A DNA stretch of 64,000 nt. Source: Luteitalea sp. TBR-22. Its GTDB lineage: Bacteria; Acidobacteriota; Vicinamibacteria; Vicinamibacterales; Vicinamibacteraceae. A program made the translations under genes and the position numbers. The notes below the pieces were generated by a model. It ran no database searches, was not told the DNA's origin, and was given only the letters and a program-made list of their open reading frames with translations. The stretch is taken from the NCBI RefSeq assembly GCF_016865485.1, contig NZ_AP024452.1, positions 2,006,501 to 2,070,500 of the forward strand, given 5' to 3'. Positions 37,610 to 46,934 of this stretch are shown here, piece by piece; the stretch's first letter is position 1, and each line of letters opens with the position of its first letter.

Positions 37610-38701
37610 GTGAGCCTGCTGCCGACCACCCCGCGCCTGCTGCTCGGTCCCGGACCGAGTCCCGTCCTGCCCCGTGTCCTGAACGCGATGGTCGCGCCCC
37701 AGCGCAGCCACCTCGATCCCGACATGATCGCGCTGCTCGACGACATCCGTCGTCGGCTGCACGGGCTGTTCAACGTGAGCGCGGAAGGCATCGCCCTGGC
37801 CGTGCCGGGCACCGGCTCGTCGGGCCTCGAGGCGGCGGTGGCCAACGTGGTCTCCGAGGGCGATGCCGTCCTGTGCGTCGTCACCGGCTACTTCGGCGAT
37901 CGGCTGGCGCAGGTGTGCGAGCGATACGGCGCCAACGTGACGCGTCTCACGGGCGAGTGGGGCCGGGCGATCGATCCCGCCGCCGTGAAGACCGCGCTGG
38001 AGCACGCCGCGTTCAAGGTCGTCACCATCGTCCACGCCGAGACGTCGACGGGTGTCCTGCAGCCGGTGCAGGACGTGGCGGCGCTCGCCCGCGCGCACGG
38101 CGCGACGATCATCGTCGACGCGGTGACGTCGTTCGGCGCGCATCCGGTGGACGTGGACGGCTGGGGCCTCGACGTCGTGTACAGCTGCAGCCAGAAGGGC
38201 GTCGGCGCGCCGTCGGGCTTTGCGCCCATCGCCTTCAACGCCGCGACGCGCGCCACGGCGAAGAGCCGGAGCTTCTACCTCGACCTGCCGCTGCTCGAGG
38301 GCTACTGGATCAAGCGCGGGTACCACCACACGATCTCGACGCCGCTCGTGTACGCGCTGCACGAGGCGCTCAGCGTGATCGACGAAGAGGGCATGGAGGC
38401 GCGGTCGGCGCGCCACGCCCGCGTCCACGGGGAGTTCGTCGCGGCTCTCGCCGAGATGGGGCTGTCGCTGCTGCCGCCCGAGGGCGAGCGGCTCTGGACG
38501 CTCAACACGGTGCGCGTGCCGGAACGGGTGACCGACGAAGCGAAGGTGCGCGTGGCCCTGCGCGACACGCACGGCATCGAGATCGGCGCAGGCCTCGGCC
38601 CGCTCGCCGGCAAGATCTGGCGGGTCGGCCTGATGGGCGCCGGCGCGACCAGCGAGAACGTCGAGCGTCTGATTACGGCCCTGAAGGCGGAGATCGGGTG
38701 A
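37610..38701 (+). CDS. Class V aminotransferase (serine/alanine-glyoxylate type)
   Basis: The 363-residue fold-type I PLP enzyme has LLLGPGPSPVLPRVLNAM, the PLP phosphate region PGTGSSGLEAAV, DAVTSFG and the Schiff-base lysine K196 in SCSQKGVGAPSG. This is typical of serine-pyruvate / alanine-glyoxylate aminotransferases. Close to glcDEF and the permease, it would convert the glyoxylate made by glycolate oxidase to glycine. This reading is inference from context. The start is the GTG at 37610. Its TGA stop codon is the first word of a heptamer array. Confidence 0.88.
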   Translation: MSLLPTTPRLLLGPGPSPVLPRVLNAMVAPQRSHLDPDMIALLDDIRRRLHGLFNVSAEGIALAVPGTGSSGLEAAVANVVSEGDAVLCVVTGYFGDRLAQVCERYGANVTRLTGEWGRAIDPAAVKTALEHAAFKVVTIVHAETSTGVLQPVQDVAALARAHGATIIVDAVTSFGAHPVDVDGWGLDVVYSCSQKGVGAPSGFAPIAFNAATRATAKSRSFYLDLPLLEGYWIKRGYHHTISTPLVYALHEALSVIDEEGMEARSARHARVHGEFVAALAEMGLSLLPPEGERLWTLNTVRVPERVTDEAKVRVALRDTHGIEIGAGLGPLAGKIWRVGLMGAGATSENVERLITALKAEIG

Positions 38702-38754
38702 CGCTTAACGCCTAACGTCAAACGTCAAACGTCAAACGTTAGACGTCAAACGTT
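38699..38754. repeat. Heptamer array, AAACGTC type, between convergent genes
   Basis: Eight uninterrupted 7-bp units: TGACGCT, TAACGCC, TAACGTC, AAACGTC, AAACGTC, AAACGTT, AGACGTC, AAACGTT. It contains the stop codons of both flanking genes and encodes the last four residues (TFDV) of the cupin-like gene on the other strand. Confidence 0.8.
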
Positions 38755-39965
38755 GCCTGTCCCCCAGGGCCGAAGCAGCGCAGCGTGACCAACGGCTCGG
38801 TGCGTGACGTGTTGGTGAACGTCACGCCCTGCCGCGCGCCCGACTCGCTGCAGAACCACTCGTCGTCCGAGAGTTCGTTCACCCGGAGCATCGACGGGCT
38901 CGAGATCGGCTCGCCGTTGATCGTGCCGGTCCCCTGCACGCAGACCAGCGTCCAGGCACTCGCATCGCGTACGGTGCACGTCGCACCGGGCTCGAGTGAC
39001 AGCTCCTTGGCCGAGAACAGGTCGCCCTCGAGGAACCGGCCGTAGACCACCCAGCGGTCGACGAAGCCGGTCCCCTCTCGGGCGACGCGCGGCCTCAGCA
39101 GGTGCCGCTCCCGGAACGTCGGGTCGAGGTTCAGTTCCCAGTCCAGCTGCTCGACCAGGTAGTCGAGATCGTCGTGATGCTCCGGCGGTACGTCCTGCAC
39201 GAGCAGGTCGCGCGGCACGGCCTGCCCGTCGACGAGCGACTGGTACATCGACTTGACGTCCGAGGCCCACTGCGGCTCGTAGGTGCAGAGCGAGCCTGGC
39301 GCGTGCAGCATGCGGGGCGGCACCAGCCATCCGGTGCCGAGCTCGAGGCGCGACGCCTGGCTGAAGTCGAGGATGCCGTTGTCGCCGTCGTGCCACCGTT
39401 CGAGGCAGCGGCGGACGTCGGCCTTCGTCGTGCCGGGCGCCAGGCCGAAGAACGTGTACGGGAAGTCGTTGGCGCGCAGGTTCATCTGCGCGGGGAAGTA
39501 GTAACCCTCCGGCTTGGCCTCACGGCCGACGCGCGCGGCCTGCGCCGCGTCCTGGTGCAGGTGATGGGGAATGGGGCCCTGGTTGTCGAAGAACTTCGAG
39601 AACACGGGCCAGCGGCCGTAGCGCTGCCAGGTGGCCTCACCGACCAGCACCGCACCGCACTCGGCTACCGCGTCGCGCAGCAGCAGGCGCTCGTCGCCGA
39701 TGACCGCGTACGAGAGTCCCTCGTCGTCCCGCCGGCCCGGGTTCATCGCCTCGACCGTCGATCCGAGCCAGCGTTCGTCGATGCCGCCCCGGTCGAGACC
39801 GAAGGCGTAGAGGTCGTCGGGATGCAGCTTGAGGCGCTGCCCGGGACGCACGAAGCGGCGCGGCACCCAGCACGGGGCCAGGCGCAGCAGCCCGCCGGTG
39901 CGGGCCAGTTCGTGCTCGACCACCGGACCCACGTCGGTCGAACGCGTGGTGAGATGTCGCGTCAT
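38739..39965 (-). CDS. Cupin-type protein, phosphomannose-isomerase-like
   Basis: The 408-residue protein looks like a double-cupin. A central PIPHHLHQD carries a His-rich metal site, and a later GTGWLVPPRMLHAPGSLCTYEPQW is typical of sugar-isomerase-like cupins. A second barrel follows, with GATCTVRDASAWTLVCVQGTG. It resembles class I mannose-6-phosphate isomerase relatives, but I cannot fix the substrate. Its ATG overlaps the TGA of the TIM-barrel gene upstream (39962-39965), so they are coupled and likely share a carbohydrate task. Its C-terminus runs into a heptamer array. Confidence 0.65.
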   Translation of the reverse strand: MTRHLTTRSTDVGPVVEHELARTGGLLRLAPCWVPRRFVRPGQRLKLHPDDLYAFGLDRGGIDERWLGSTVEAMNPGRRDDEGLSYAVIGDERLLLRDAVAECGAVLVGEATWQRYGRWPVFSKFFDNQGPIPHHLHQDAAQAARVGREAKPEGYYFPAQMNLRANDFPYTFFGLAPGTTKADVRRCLERWHDGDNGILDFSQASRLELGTGWLVPPRMLHAPGSLCTYEPQWASDVKSMYQSLVDGQAVPRDLLVQDVPPEHHDDLDYLVEQLDWELNLDPTFRERHLLRPRVAREGTGFVDRWVVYGRFLEGDLFSAKELSLEPGATCTVRDASAWTLVCVQGTGTINGEPISSPSMLRVNELSDDEWFCSESGARQGVTFTNTSRTEPLVTLRCFGPGGQATFDV

Positions 39966-41086
39966 TGCGTTGCTCCCATGGCGCGGAAGGTACGGCCGAT
40001 GGCCTCGATCTTCTCGGGCTGCGAACGCAGCCCGCCCCAGGCGAAGACCATCACGCCGGTGGCCGGGCGGCGCGCCCCTGCCTCGAGCACCGTGCCGACC
40101 TGCGCCAGCGGCACGGGCTCGCCCCAATCCGAGATCTGGACGATTGGCCAGATGCGATGGCGCTCGCCGGGCTTGCCGGCGATGCCCAGGTACCGCCCGA
40201 GCCAGCTCACCTGTCGCGCGATCCACGCCGGGTCGTTCGCATGTCCGAAGCGCGCATGGTAGGGCATCGGGCTGAAGACGTCGATGTAGGCGGCCTGCGC
40301 CCGCAGGTCGATGGCCAGCGTCTTCAGTCGCGCGCCGCCGAAGTCCTCGTCGGTCCACGGATTGTGGAACGTGCCCAGCAGGGCGGCGGGGCGTACCTGG
40401 TCGCGGATGGCATCGAACTCCCTGACCCAGTCGGTGAACACACCGAGTCGCCATCGCACCCAGGCGTCACGGTGCGTGGTCAGCAAGCCGCGGGCGCGAT
40501 CGCGCGTCGCGCCGGCCGGCAGCGTGATTCCGGTCGCCTTCTGGAAGCGGTCGAGGCAGCGCGCGCAGAAGCACGTGTCGGGCATGTTGGGCGTGGCCTG
40601 TTCCCAGCTCGCATGGGCGTGGTGGTAGTCGAGCCACACGCCGTCGATGGCGAACCTGGTGAGCAGCGTCCTGAAGGCCTCCATCCGTTGTGCCCGATAG
40701 CCCTCGTGGGTCGGGCAGACGCCCTGCCAGCCATCGGGCGGCGGGCTGACCTCGCCGTCGGCGCCGACTGGCGCGGCATCCGGGTGGCTCTTGACGTACT
40801 CGGCGACGTGCAGCGTGTTGAACTCGGCGTACACCTGCACGCCCTCGGCGCGCAGCAGCGCCAACCGCTCCGTGGTGATGCTGCCGGAGCCGAGCCACAC
40901 CGCGTCGATGCCGAAGGCACGCAGCGAACGCCCGGAGTCGAGTACTTCCTGGGGGATGCCGCCGTAGATGCCGCGCAGCGGCACCCTCGGCGCCGGTGCC
41001 TGCCGGGCCGAGGCGACGACGCCGCACAGGGCGACGGCGAGGACGACAGCGGTCGCTGCGTGGCGGGAGCCGGGAAGCCTGCGCAT
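39962..41086 (-). CDS. Secreted TIM-barrel glycosidase-like protein
   Basis: A 374-residue protein with a signal peptide (MRRLPGSRHAATAVVLAVAL) and a barrel reminiscent of putative glycoside hydrolases. Relevant segments are GIDAVWLGSGSITTERLALL, VQVYAEFNTLHVAEYV, FAIDGVWLDYHHAHASWEQ, CFCARCLDRFQKATGI and DVFSPMPYHARFG. The D/E residues on strand ends would be candidates for catalysis, but no family motif is decisive. TAGGAT lies 7 nt before the ATG at 41086, so a leaderless start is preferred over the in-frame ATG at 41095. It is coupled to the cupin gene downstream. Confidence 0.65.
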   Translation of the reverse strand: MRRLPGSRHAATAVVLAVALCGVVASARQAPAPRVPLRGIYGGIPQEVLDSGRSLRAFGIDAVWLGSGSITTERLALLRAEGVQVYAEFNTLHVAEYVKSHPDAAPVGADGEVSPPPDGWQGVCPTHEGYRAQRMEAFRTLLTRFAIDGVWLDYHHAHASWEQATPNMPDTCFCARCLDRFQKATGITLPAGATRDRARGLLTTHRDAWVRWRLGVFTDWVREFDAIRDQVRPAALLGTFHNPWTDEDFGGARLKTLAIDLRAQAAYIDVFSPMPYHARFGHANDPAWIARQVSWLGRYLGIAGKPGERHRIWPIVQISDWGEPVPLAQVGTVLEAGARRPATGVMVFAWGGLRSQPEKIEAIGRTFRAMGATQ

Positions 41087-41286
41087 GGGCTCCATCCTAA
41101 GCCGTGATCTCCCGCAGCGGGTGCCGGCGCTTCGGCCCACAGTGAGTCGAAGCACGGCGCGTCCGACCACGAGCAGTGGCCGGCGCGGATCGATATGATG
41201 GGCCCGCCGATGACAGGCACCGCGTGATGGTGAGCGGCGCCAGCGGCAGGCTCGGGCGCGCGGTGGCGCCAACTCGTGGAGGCACA

Positions 41287-42360
41287 GTGAATCGTCGTCA
41301 TTTCCTCTCGTCCTCGGCCGGCATGGCCGCCGGACTCGGTCTCGGCGCGCGCACCACGGCCGCTCAGGCGCCGGCGCCGACGCCGGCATCGCCGGCCGCC
41401 GGCAGGGCACCGCAGCCGCCCGTGTCGTCGCTGGCGTTCACCACGAAGCCGCGCAAGGCGCTCATCGCCGAGCCGACCGAAGACGATCTCAAGAAGATGA
41501 AGGACGCCGGCTTCGACGGCGTCGAAGGTCGCGTCATCCCGGAGGCGCAGGCTGCGAAGATGCGCGAAGCGGCCGACCGACTCGGGATGAAGATCCACTC
41601 GGTGCTCTACGGGTGGGCGGAGTTCAACAGCCCCGACCGCAGCGAGGTCGAGCGGACGTTCGCCGAGAGCGAGGCTGCGCTCCGCACCGCGAAGGCGTTC
41701 GGCGCCGAGACCGTGCTGCTCGTGCCGTGCCGCATCGGTGGCCAGGGCGCCGGCCCGAGGCGGCAAACCGGCACGTTCGCCGGTGGGCCGCCGCTGCGGA
41801 TGCCGCGTCCATGGGAGTTCCGCATCCGCTTCGACGAGGCGACCGGCCACCTCACCCAGGTGGTCTACGGCGACAACGCGCCGTATGCCGACTACATCAA
41901 GGCCCACAACCACGCCACCGACGCCTCGCGCGAGTGGGTGACGCGGCTGATCCCGGCCGCGGAGAAGGCCGGCGTGGTGATCGCCCTCGAGAACGTGAGC
42001 AACAACCTGTGGGTGCAGCCGGAGATCTTCCGGCACTTCGTGGCCTCGTTCAGGAGCCCGTGGGTGAAGGCCTACTACGACATCGGCAACCACGTGCGCT
42101 TCGCGCCGCCGGAGCAGTGGATCCTCACGCTCGGCGACCTGATCGCCAAGATCCACGTCAAGGATTACCTGCTCGACCCCGCCGATCCGGACGGCCGTGG
42201 CCGATCGGTCAACATCCGCGAGGGCAGCGTGCGCTGGCCGGTGCTCCGTCAGGCGCTGGAAACCATCAAGTACGACGGCTGGTTGACCATCGAGAGCAAC
42301 GGCGACATCCCGTTCGAGGAGCGCAATCGCCGCCTCGACCTGATCATCGCCGGCACGTAG
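41287..42360 (+). CDS. Exported sugar phosphate isomerase/epimerase-like TIM barrel
   Basis: The 357-residue protein has a Tat-like leader (NRRHFLSSSAGMAAGLGLG) and an AP_endonuc_2/xylose-isomerase-like barrel: LKKMKDAGFDGVEGR, GAETVLLVPCRI, GVVIALENVSNN, KAYYDIGNH, KIHVKDYL and DGWLTIESNG. Family members isomerise or epimerise sugars with a divalent metal ion; E and H ligands fit the ALENV, YYDIGNH and HVKD strands. I chose GTG 41287 because GGAGG lies 4-5 nt upstream and the leader then starts correctly. An in-frame ATG at 41227 would add 20 residues without improving the leader. Confidence 0.8.
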   Translation: MNRRHFLSSSAGMAAGLGLGARTTAAQAPAPTPASPAAGRAPQPPVSSLAFTTKPRKALIAEPTEDDLKKMKDAGFDGVEGRVIPEAQAAKMREAADRLGMKIHSVLYGWAEFNSPDRSEVERTFAESEAALRTAKAFGAETVLLVPCRIGGQGAGPRRQTGTFAGGPPLRMPRPWEFRIRFDEATGHLTQVVYGDNAPYADYIKAHNHATDASREWVTRLIPAAEKAGVVIALENVSNNLWVQPEIFRHFVASFRSPWVKAYYDIGNHVRFAPPEQWILTLGDLIAKIHVKDYLLDPADPDGRGRSVNIREGSVRWPVLRQALETIKYDGWLTIESNGDIPFEERNRRLDLIIAGT

Positions 42361-42403
42361 CCGCCGGAACGGGTGCAGGAGCGGGCTGGCGTTCAGCCAC
42401 ACA

Positions 42404-42536
42404 GGGCGCGGTCCGCCGACCGGGCGCTCGACATAAAGCAGGGCGCGGTCTGCCGACCAGGCGCCCCACATAGGGTAGGGCGCGGTCTGCCGACCAGGCG
42501 CCCCACATAGGGTAGGGCGCGGTCTCCGACCGCGCC
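42404..42536. repeat. 37-bp tandem array ending in a GTAGGG hairpin
   Basis: Three 37-bp copies (42404-42440, 42441-42477, 42478-42514; the last two identical) are followed by a partial fourth. The fourth is a perfect hairpin GGCGCGGTC-TCC-GACCGCGCC (42516-42536). Each copy begins with GGGCGCGGTC and holds a decayed version of that stem. There are no unique spacers, so it is not a CRISPR. It fills most of the 194-bp gap. Confidence 0.8.
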
Positions 42537-42554
42537 GTTGGTCCGGAGTCCTCC

Positions 42555-44132
42555 ATGCCTACAGACGCGTCCCACGGCATCTCGCGCCGACACTTCCTCT
42601 CCACCGCCGCCGGCACCGGGGCCGCCCTCAGCATCGTGCCCAGGCACGTCCTCGGGCGTGGCCTGCAGGCGCCGAGCGATCTCGTCAACGTCGCCGTGGT
42701 CGGCGTGAGCGGGATGGGTGCCAACAACACCCGCGCGGTGATGAGCCAGAACGTCGTCGCGTTCTGCGACGTCGACATGGCGTTGCTCGACGCGCGCATC
42801 GCGCGCTGGGCGCAGGAAGCGGCGCCGGGCGGGGCCGCCGGCGGGCCGCGTGGCGGCCAGCGGCCGACGGTGCCCGGCTGGTCGGCGTGGCAGGACTGGG
42901 GACCCTCGAAGGCCCAGCAGGACGCCAACGCGCGCGTGCCGGCCGAGGATGCCGCGGCGAACCTGCAGAAGTTCGTCGCCTCGTCGTCGCGCATCCGCAA
43001 GTACGCCGACTACCGGGAGATGTTCGAGCGACAGAAGGACATCGACGCGGTGATCGTCGCGACGCCCGATCACATGCACGCGCCGATCGCGCTGGCCGCC
43101 ATGGACCTCGGCAAGCACGTCTACGTGCAGAAGCCGATGGCGTGGTGCGTGTCGGAGGCGCGGCAACTGGCGAGGCGGGCCGCCGAGACGAAGGTGCAGG
43201 CGCAGTGCGGCAACCAGCGGCACTCGGCCGACGAGAACCGCCGCGGCGTCGACTACATCACCTCGGGTGTCATCGGCGACGTCACGCAGGTGCACGTGTG
43301 GACCAACCGGCCGATCTGGCCGCAGGGGATTCCGCGCCCGGCGCCGCTGCCGGCCGACGCCCGTGCCGGACGCGTGTCGCAGCAGTCGCTGATGCAGGCG
43401 GGGGTGTCGACGCTGGCGGCGACGGCGGCACCGCCATCGACACTGTCGTGGAACCTGTTCCTCGGCGTGGCGCCGGCCGTCGAGTACAGCCCGCTGTACC
43501 ACCCGTTCAACTGGCGCGGCTGGGTGGACTGGGGCCAGGGCGCGCTCGGCGACATGGGCGCGCACCTGATCGATTTCCCGGTGTGGGCGCTCGACCTCGA
43601 CTTGCCGACGGCGGTCGAGACCACGTCGACGCCGTTCAACGACGTCACGTTCCCCCTTGCGACGATGACGCATTACGACTTCCCGGCCAAGGGGGCGCGC
43701 AAGGCGGTGCGGCTGACGTGGTACGACGGTGGGTTCCTCCCGCCGACCCCGGAGGAGCTCGAGGGCGACGCGCGGCTCGTCGCGTCGGGCGGGATCCTCT
43801 ACATCGGAACGAAAGGCAAGCTGCTCTGCAACGAGGGCATGCCGCCGCGCCTGCTGCCGTCGGCCCTGCACAACGCGACCGGTGCCCCGAAGGAGCGGCT
43901 CGCGCGCGTGCCGCACCAGGGCCACGAGATGAACTGGATCCGGGCGATCAAGGGACAGGAAACGCTGTCCAGCCCCTTCTCCTACGCCGCGCACCTGCAC
44001 GAGATCATGCTGCTCGGCCTGGTGTCGCTGCGCGCCAGGTCGAAGATCCTCTACGACGGCCCGAACATGCGCGTGACCAACAACGCCGCCGCCAACCAGT
44101 TCCTCACGCGGGAGTACCGGACGGGGTGGTAG
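42555..44132 (+). CDS. Gfo/Idh/MocA-family oxidoreductase, large exported subgroup
   Basis: The 525-residue protein has a Tat-like leader (SRRHFLSTAAGTGAALSIVP), the nucleotide motif VAVVGVSGMGANNTRAV and a QKP in VQKPMAW (K193). Its C-terminal domain contains WGQGALGDMGAHLIDFPVW. A Gly/Pro-rich insert sits near residues 95-110. GGAG lies upstream of the ATG. It follows the isomerase-like gene on the same strand, and both probably act on sugars in the periplasm, but a 37-bp repeat array separates them. Substrate unknown. Confidence 0.87.
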   Translation: MPTDASHGISRRHFLSTAAGTGAALSIVPRHVLGRGLQAPSDLVNVAVVGVSGMGANNTRAVMSQNVVAFCDVDMALLDARIARWAQEAAPGGAAGGPRGGQRPTVPGWSAWQDWGPSKAQQDANARVPAEDAAANLQKFVASSSRIRKYADYREMFERQKDIDAVIVATPDHMHAPIALAAMDLGKHVYVQKPMAWCVSEARQLARRAAETKVQAQCGNQRHSADENRRGVDYITSGVIGDVTQVHVWTNRPIWPQGIPRPAPLPADARAGRVSQQSLMQAGVSTLAATAAPPSTLSWNLFLGVAPAVEYSPLYHPFNWRGWVDWGQGALGDMGAHLIDFPVWALDLDLPTAVETTSTPFNDVTFPLATMTHYDFPAKGARKAVRLTWYDGGFLPPTPEELEGDARLVASGGILYIGTKGKLLCNEGMPPRLLPSALHNATGAPKERLARVPHQGHEMNWIRAIKGQETLSSPFSYAAHLHEIMLLGLVSLRARSKILYDGPNMRVTNNAAANQFLTREYRTGW

Positions 44133-44179
44133 GCGTTGGAACGTCGAACGCCGAACGCCGACGGCGAACGCGGAAGGCG
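44132..44179. repeat. Heptamer array, GAACGCC type
   Basis: GGCGTTG, GAACGTC, GAACGCC, GAACGCC, a six-base GACGGC, GAACGCG, GAAGGCG. It begins at the last base of the oxidoreductase stop codon. Confidence 0.65.
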
Positions 44180-44202
44180 TAGCCGTCGGCCTTGGCCGAC
44201 GG
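44179..44202 (+). repeat. Hairpin repeat, GTAGCC-GTCGGCC
   Basis: GTAG followed by a 9-bp perfect stem CCGTCGGCC / GGCCGACGG with TT loop. It is a stem variant of the GTAGCC hairpin family. Confidence 0.7.
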
Positions 44203-44231
44203 TCAGTGATCGTTTGCGAAGCATCGCTGAC

Positions 44232-44324
44232 CCGTTGCCCAAGGGCAACGGCTACGTCCCCTGGGGCTACGGCTACGTCCTCAAGGGCAACGGCTACGTC
44301 CGGCCAGGCGACGGCTACACCGTC
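44232..44324 (-). repeat. 21-bp tandem array with GTAGCC hairpin
   Basis: Starts with a perfect inverted-orientation hairpin CCGTTGCCC-AA-GGGCAACGG (44232-44251) followed by CTAC. It continues as four 21-bp units (44241, 44262, 44283, 44304), each centred on CGGCTAC spaced exactly 21 bp apart. It lies just before the stop codon of the minus-strand oxidoreductase. Confidence 0.75.
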
Positions 44325-45339
44325 AGCCCAGGATCTCCGCCAGGCGCACGGGACGCTTCTCGGCCAGTGACTGGAGGGTGGCGGCGATCATCGCCGTGTT
44401 GACGAGGCCGTCATGGCCCGTGGACTCCGGCGTCACGCCCCTGGCGATGCAGTCGACGAAGTAGCGGATCGGCTCGTACTGGTAGCCCCAGGCCTTGCCG
44501 TACCGCGTCACCGACGTGGACGAAAACGGCGTGTGGTAACGGTCGGTGAACGCCCACAGCGACGGCTCGTTCTTCACCTCCAGCCCGCCCTTCTCGCCAT
44601 ACACCGAGATGCGGTTGTCCACCACGTTGGTGAAGCTGTCGGGCAGGATCCACGACGTCTCGAAGGTGCAGATGGCGCCCCCCTCGAACTCGACGAGGGC
44701 CTGGATGGTGTCCCAGCACGGGATGCCGCGTCCCTCGAGCACGCCGCGCGTGCCCTTGGCGTACACCTCGACGGGCTCGCGCTGGAACAGCCAGCGGATC
44801 AGGTCCATGGTGTGCGGGAACAGGAACCACTCGGGACCCGACTGGCCGCCCCAGGACAGCATCGACGTCGGCACGTGGATCGTGTCGCTGAGGCGCGCGT
44901 AGGCCATCACCGGGGCGCCCAGGTCGCCCCGCTCGACGTAGGCCTTCGCGCCCATGTACAGGGGGTGCCACCGCGCGTGGAAGTCCACCATCAACGATCG
45001 CCCGGCGCGCGCCGCGGTCTCCACCATCGCCCGCGCCTCGGCCACCGTCGTCGCCAGTGGCTTCTCGACCAGCACGTGCTTGCCCGCTTCCAGCATCGCG
45101 ATCACCGGCGCGGCATGCAGGTGATCCGGTGTCGCGACCGTCACGGCATCGACGTCGCTGTCGGCCACCTCGGCGACCTCTGTCGTCCAGCGGCACCCCA
45201 ACCGGCCCGCGACCGCCTCGGCCCGGCGCGCGTCGCGGTCGCACACCAGCACCACATCGCAGCCCGGGTGGTCCTGCAAGGCCACCGCATGATTGTTGCC
45301 CCAGAGCCCCGCCCCGATGATCGCCACACGCACCGACAT
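44323..45339 (-). CDS. Cytoplasmic Gfo/Idh/MocA-family oxidoreductase
   Basis: The 338-residue protein has no export signal, unlike the other four members in this window. It begins directly with the Rossmann motif [19 protein letters not shown] and has the classical EKP in VEKPLATT (K93). Its C-terminal domain has [14 protein letters not shown] and [22 protein letters not shown] lies 6-8 nt before the ATG. It is probably an NAD-dependent sugar or inositol-type dehydrogenase. It is divergent from the small exported protein gene at 45470. Confidence 0.87.
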   Translation of the reverse strand: MSVRVAIIGAGLWGNNHAVALQDHPGCDVVLVCDRDARRAEAVAGRLGCRWTTEVAEVADSDVDAVTVATPDHLHAAPVIAMLEAGKHVLVEKPLATTVAEARAMVETAARAGRSLMVDFHARWHPLYMGAKAYVERGDLGAPVMAYARLSDTIHVPTSMLSWGGQSGPEWFLFPHTMDLIRWLFQREPVEVYAKGTRGVLEGRGIPCWDTIQALVEFEGGAICTFETSWILPDSFTNVVDNRISVYGEKGGLEVKNEPSLWAFTDRYHTPFSSTSVTRYGKAWGYQYEPIRYFVDCIARGVTPESTGHDGLVNTAMIAATLQSLAEKRPVRLAEILG

Positions 45340-45415
45340 TCGTCCTCCCGGCTGAGTCGTGCGCGAGTGTACCGGACTCGCCCTTCAGCGAGGCATCTCT
45401 TTCGGCAGGGATTGG

Positions 45416-45421
45416 TATAGT
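45416..45421 (+). promoter_or_regulatory. -10-like element
   Basis: TATAGT preceded by TTGG, about 49 nt upstream of the next gene's start. No clear -35 is visible. Confidence 0.35.
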
Positions 45422-45469
45422 GCCAAGCACCGCCTGACTGGCGGGGACTTTTCCTCAGGAGGGATGCGG

Positions 45470-46084
45470 ATGAAGAAGCTGCTCATGGCGACGTTGGGCG
45501 TCGTCCTGACTGCCCTCGCGGTCGTGCCTGCGCAGGCGCAGACGGCGGCCGTCGAGCCGACCAAGAAGGATCCGGTGCGGTTCGAGGCCGTGGCGATGAA
45601 CCTGCAGGGCGGCCGCGCCGGGCGCCTGGACATCGTCATCGAACGGTGGACGACCGATCCCGAGCGCGCGGTCCTTGTCGACATGCTCATGGGCACCAAG
45701 GACCTGCGCCGCGACCAGGACAAGCTGCGGGACAAGCTGCAGGACATCGAGCCGCGCACGGGCTACATCCGCAGCCCGCAGAGCATCGGCTGGGACCTGA
45801 AGTACGCCCGCCAGAACAAGCTGCCCGACGGTTCCACGCAGATCGTCGTCGTGACCGACAAGCCGGTGTCGTTCTTCGCCGCCCGGAACCAGACGCGCAC
45901 CACCGACTATCCCTTCACCCTGATCGAGATGCGCTTCCCGGCCGGCAGCACCAAGGGCGAGGGCAAGCTGCTCACCCAGACCAACATCTCGGTCAAGGAC
46001 GGCCGTCTCGAGCTCGAGATCTACGGCCAGGAGCCGACGCGCCTGACGACGATCGAGCGCAAGGATCCGAAGCCGAAGAAGTAG
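45470..46084 (+). CDS. Secreted protein of unknown function
   Basis: The 204-residue protein has a textbook signal peptide (MKKLLMATLGVVLTALAVVP, cleaved after AQA). The mature part is a beta-rich domain that I do not recognise by name (FEAVAMNLQGGRAGRLDIVI, FTLIEMRFPAGSTKGEGKLL, SVKDGRLELEIYG). AGGAGG is 7 nt from this ATG but only 1 nt from an earlier in-frame ATG (45464), which decides the start. It converges with the siroheme gene 6 bp away, with no terminator in the gap. Confidence 0.75.
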   Translation: MKKLLMATLGVVLTALAVVPAQAQTAAVEPTKKDPVRFEAVAMNLQGGRAGRLDIVIERWTTDPERAVLVDMLMGTKDLRRDQDKLRDKLQDIEPRTGYIRSPQSIGWDLKYARQNKLPDGSTQIVVVTDKPVSFFAARNQTRTTDYPFTLIEMRFPAGSTKGEGKLLTQTNISVKDGRLELEIYGQEPTRLTTIERKDPKPKK

Positions 46085-46090
46085 CCCTGC

Positions 46091-46933
46091 CTAGGCGCGC
46101 CGGCGGGCGGCAACCCTCGCCGCCGCTGGCGCCCGGCGGTGTTCGCGCGGCGACAGCGCCGCTGCCACCGGCCACGCGGGCTGGCCTGCCTGCAGCGCCC
46201 GCACCGTCTCCCGCACCGCCACCACCTCGCCAACCACGATCGTCGCCGGCGGCCGCACGTCCCTGGTGCGCGCCAGGATGGTGCCCAGCGTGCCGGTGGT
46301 CACGCGCTCGCCGTCGGTCGTGCCCTGCTCGACCACTGCGATCGGCGTATCGACGCGGCGTCCGTGCGCCACCAGCTTCGACACGATCACCGGCAATCGC
46401 TCGACCCCCATCAGGAACACCGCCGTCGGCACGCGGGCCGCCACGACCCAGTCGACCGGCCCGGCCGTCGCGTCTTCCGCCTCGTGCGCGGTGAACACGG
46501 CGAAGGCCGTCGACGCGCCGCGGTGCGTGACCGGGATCCCGGCCACGCCGGGGACGCCGATTGACGAGGTGACGCCAGGCACGACCTCGAACGGCACGCC
46601 GGCCTCGGCCAGCGCAAGCATCTCCTCGCCGCCACGCCCGAACACGAACGGGTCGCCACCCTTCAGCCGCACGACCACGCGACCGGCGCGCGCGTGCTCG
46701 ATCAGCTGTGCGTGGATGGTCTCCTGGCGGTCGTCGCCCGGCGCCCCCGGGGCTCGCCCGGCGTAGCAGCGCAATGCGTGCGCGGGCGCGTGCTCCAGGA
46801 GCGCCGGGTGCGTGAGCCGGTCGTACAGCACCACGTCGGCCTGCCGCAGCGCCTCGACGCCTCGCAGCGTGATCAGGTCCGGCGCGCCGGGGCCGGCGCC
46901 CACCAGATAGGCCTTGCCAGTCACTTCACTCAC
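46091..46933 (-). CDS. cobA: Uroporphyrinogen-III C-methyltransferase
   Basis: The 280-residue protein is a SUMT of the tetrapyrrole methylase family: [77 protein letters not shown] and [10 protein letters not shown]. It methylates uroporphyrinogen III twice to precorrin-2, the first step to sirohaem. It starts at GTG 46933, 1 bp after the precorrin-2 dehydrogenase gene. As the last gene of the sulfur operon, it supplies the sirohaem needed by the sulfite reductase encoded upstream. The C-terminus is a basic tail. Confidence 0.92.
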   Translation of the reverse strand: MSEVTGKAYLVGAGPGAPDLITLRGVEALRQADVVLYDRLTHPALLEHAPAHALRCYAGRAPGAPGDDRQETIHAQLIEHARAGRVVVRLKGGDPFVFGRGGEEMLALAEAGVPFEVVPGVTSSIGVPGVAGIPVTHRGASTAFAVFTAHEAEDATAGPVDWVVAARVPTAVFLMGVERLPVIVSKLVAHGRRVDTPIAVVEQGTTDGERVTTGTLGTILARTRDVRPPATIVVGEVVAVRETVRALQAGQPAWPVAAALSPREHRRAPAAARVAARRRA

Positions 46934-46934
46934 G

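Noticed and set aside
42404-42536. CRISPR-like array of 37-bp repeats
   Set aside because: Copies are directly adjacent with no unique spacers, and no cas gene is present.
44136-44402. Small ORF encoding KGNGYVP-like heptapeptide repeats
   Set aside because: It is the translation of a 21-bp intergenic array, has no ribosome site and runs into the next gene on the other strand.
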